Part shown: piece by piece, positions 62,881 through 64,000 of the stretch
Layout of the letters: the number at the start of each line of letters is the position of its first letter
How positions within the stretch are numbered: the first letter of the stretch is position 1
DNA from: Cololabis saira
Taxonomy: Eukaryota; Chordata; Actinopteri; Beloniformes; Belonidae
Assembly: GCF_033807715.1 (NCBI RefSeq)
Contig: NC_084607.1
Coordinates: 15,610,941-15,674,940 of the forward strand
Direction: 5' to 3'
Length of the DNA stretch: 64,000 bases
Translations under genes and position numbers: made by a program
The notes under the pieces: generated by a model
Database searches by the model: none
The model's input: only the letters and a program-made list of their open reading frames with translations
Told to the model about the DNA's origin: nothing

Positions 62881-62883
62881 CAG

Positions 62884-63463
<580 letters not shown>

Positions 63464-63490
63464 ATATATATATTGAGATATATATATATA

Positions 63491-63529
<39 letters not shown>

Positions 63530-63640
63530 CATTTTATGAGTGTGTGTATTATGCTGTCATTAACTACTTTATTTACTCTTAAACTTTAAAGCTTCGAGGT
63601 AACTTCTTTACTCAGTATGTCCTTTAATGGAAGAATTTTT
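63464..63640. repeat. (TA)n and (GT)n after the MITE
   Basis: A short TA run (63463-63492) and GTGTGTGTGT (63497-63522) continue the microsatellite region interrupted by the MITE. Confidence 0.85.
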
Positions 63641-64000
63641 CTCTTGCTGTATTTAGCTTGTTAGATTTTACACTCCTGGATCTCATTAGCAGGTGGATTG
63701 ATCGGACCATTCATCCTCATTATGTGCAGTTCTCTCCTGCATTCAGAAACCTGAGTAAGGTTTTGGTCTTGCAGATTCTGCATGCACCACCTGGAGTGCA
63801 CACCAGGCTCCCTTTCCAGGTTTCTGAACATAGTTGGCTGTTAAACATCACAGTACCTCAGATTATTAAAAGAAATCAGACACAGATGTATACAAGCTTA
63901 AATGACTGTGTACTGGAACAAGCAGTTCCCTCATGTTCTACGTAAACATCTTATTGTGCGTGTAAATCAAGGGGCAACCTCCAGCTGTCCTATTTACAGT
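63641..64000. other. No recognised gene at window end
   Basis: The 95-codon frame at 63658-63945 contains an NITVPQIIKRNQTQMYTSLN segment but matches no family I know. It may be retroelement-derived. Confidence 0.25.

Overview
This is eukaryotic, vertebrate DNA, most likely from a teleost fish. It has long GT-AG introns, spliced genes with vertebrate orthologues, many (TA)n/(TG)n/(TTA)n microsatellites, and dense fish-type transposons (hAT elements and short derivatives, L1- and L2/Rex-like LINE tails, fold-back MITEs). No operons, CRISPR arrays or bacterial features are present. I joined exons by eye, using splice sites, reading phase and protein similarity recalled from family knowledge.

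Layout: (1) 1-11.3 kb is repeat-rich sequence with no gene I can name. It holds a diverged tandem duplication, fold-back elements, a broken L1 and a LINE tail. A CpG-rich stretch near 5.8-6.06 kb may be an unidentified promoter. (2) 11.8-28.3 kb, minus strand: srrm2, the spliceosome-associated SR-repetitive matrix protein. It has 13 proposed coding exons (about 1,338 codons) and a 5' non-coding exon near 28.1-28.26 kb. (3) 28.5-32.85 kb: a transposon block with one hAT, several LINE fragments, a MITE and an L1 tail inserted just upstream of the next promoter. (4) 33.0-39.1 kb, plus strand: arl6ip1, six coding exons, 203 aa, an ER-shaping membrane protein. (5) 39.3-41.2 kb: a hAT element and a LINE end. 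(6) 41.4-61.1 kb, plus strand: fus, 15 coding exons, 572 aa, an RNA-binding protein with prion-like, RGG, RRM, zinc-finger and PY-NLS parts. (7) 61.1-64 kb: repeats plus one intact-looking tRNA-Arg(TCG) gene on the minus strand.

All three protein genes act in basic cell functions (splicing, ER shape, RNA metabolism). Each has a perfect TGACGTCA palindrome at its promoter. srrm2 and arl6ip1 diverge from a shared transposon-filled intergenic region; arl6ip1 and fus are in tandem. The most noteworthy signals are in fus: exon 7 is 35 nt and lies between by far the two longest introns, as in the mammalian autoregulated gene, and a ~139-bp (TG)n tract starts 26 nt after the exon 8 donor. I found no convincing previously undescribed system; the findings are mostly regulatory architecture and mobile-element history.
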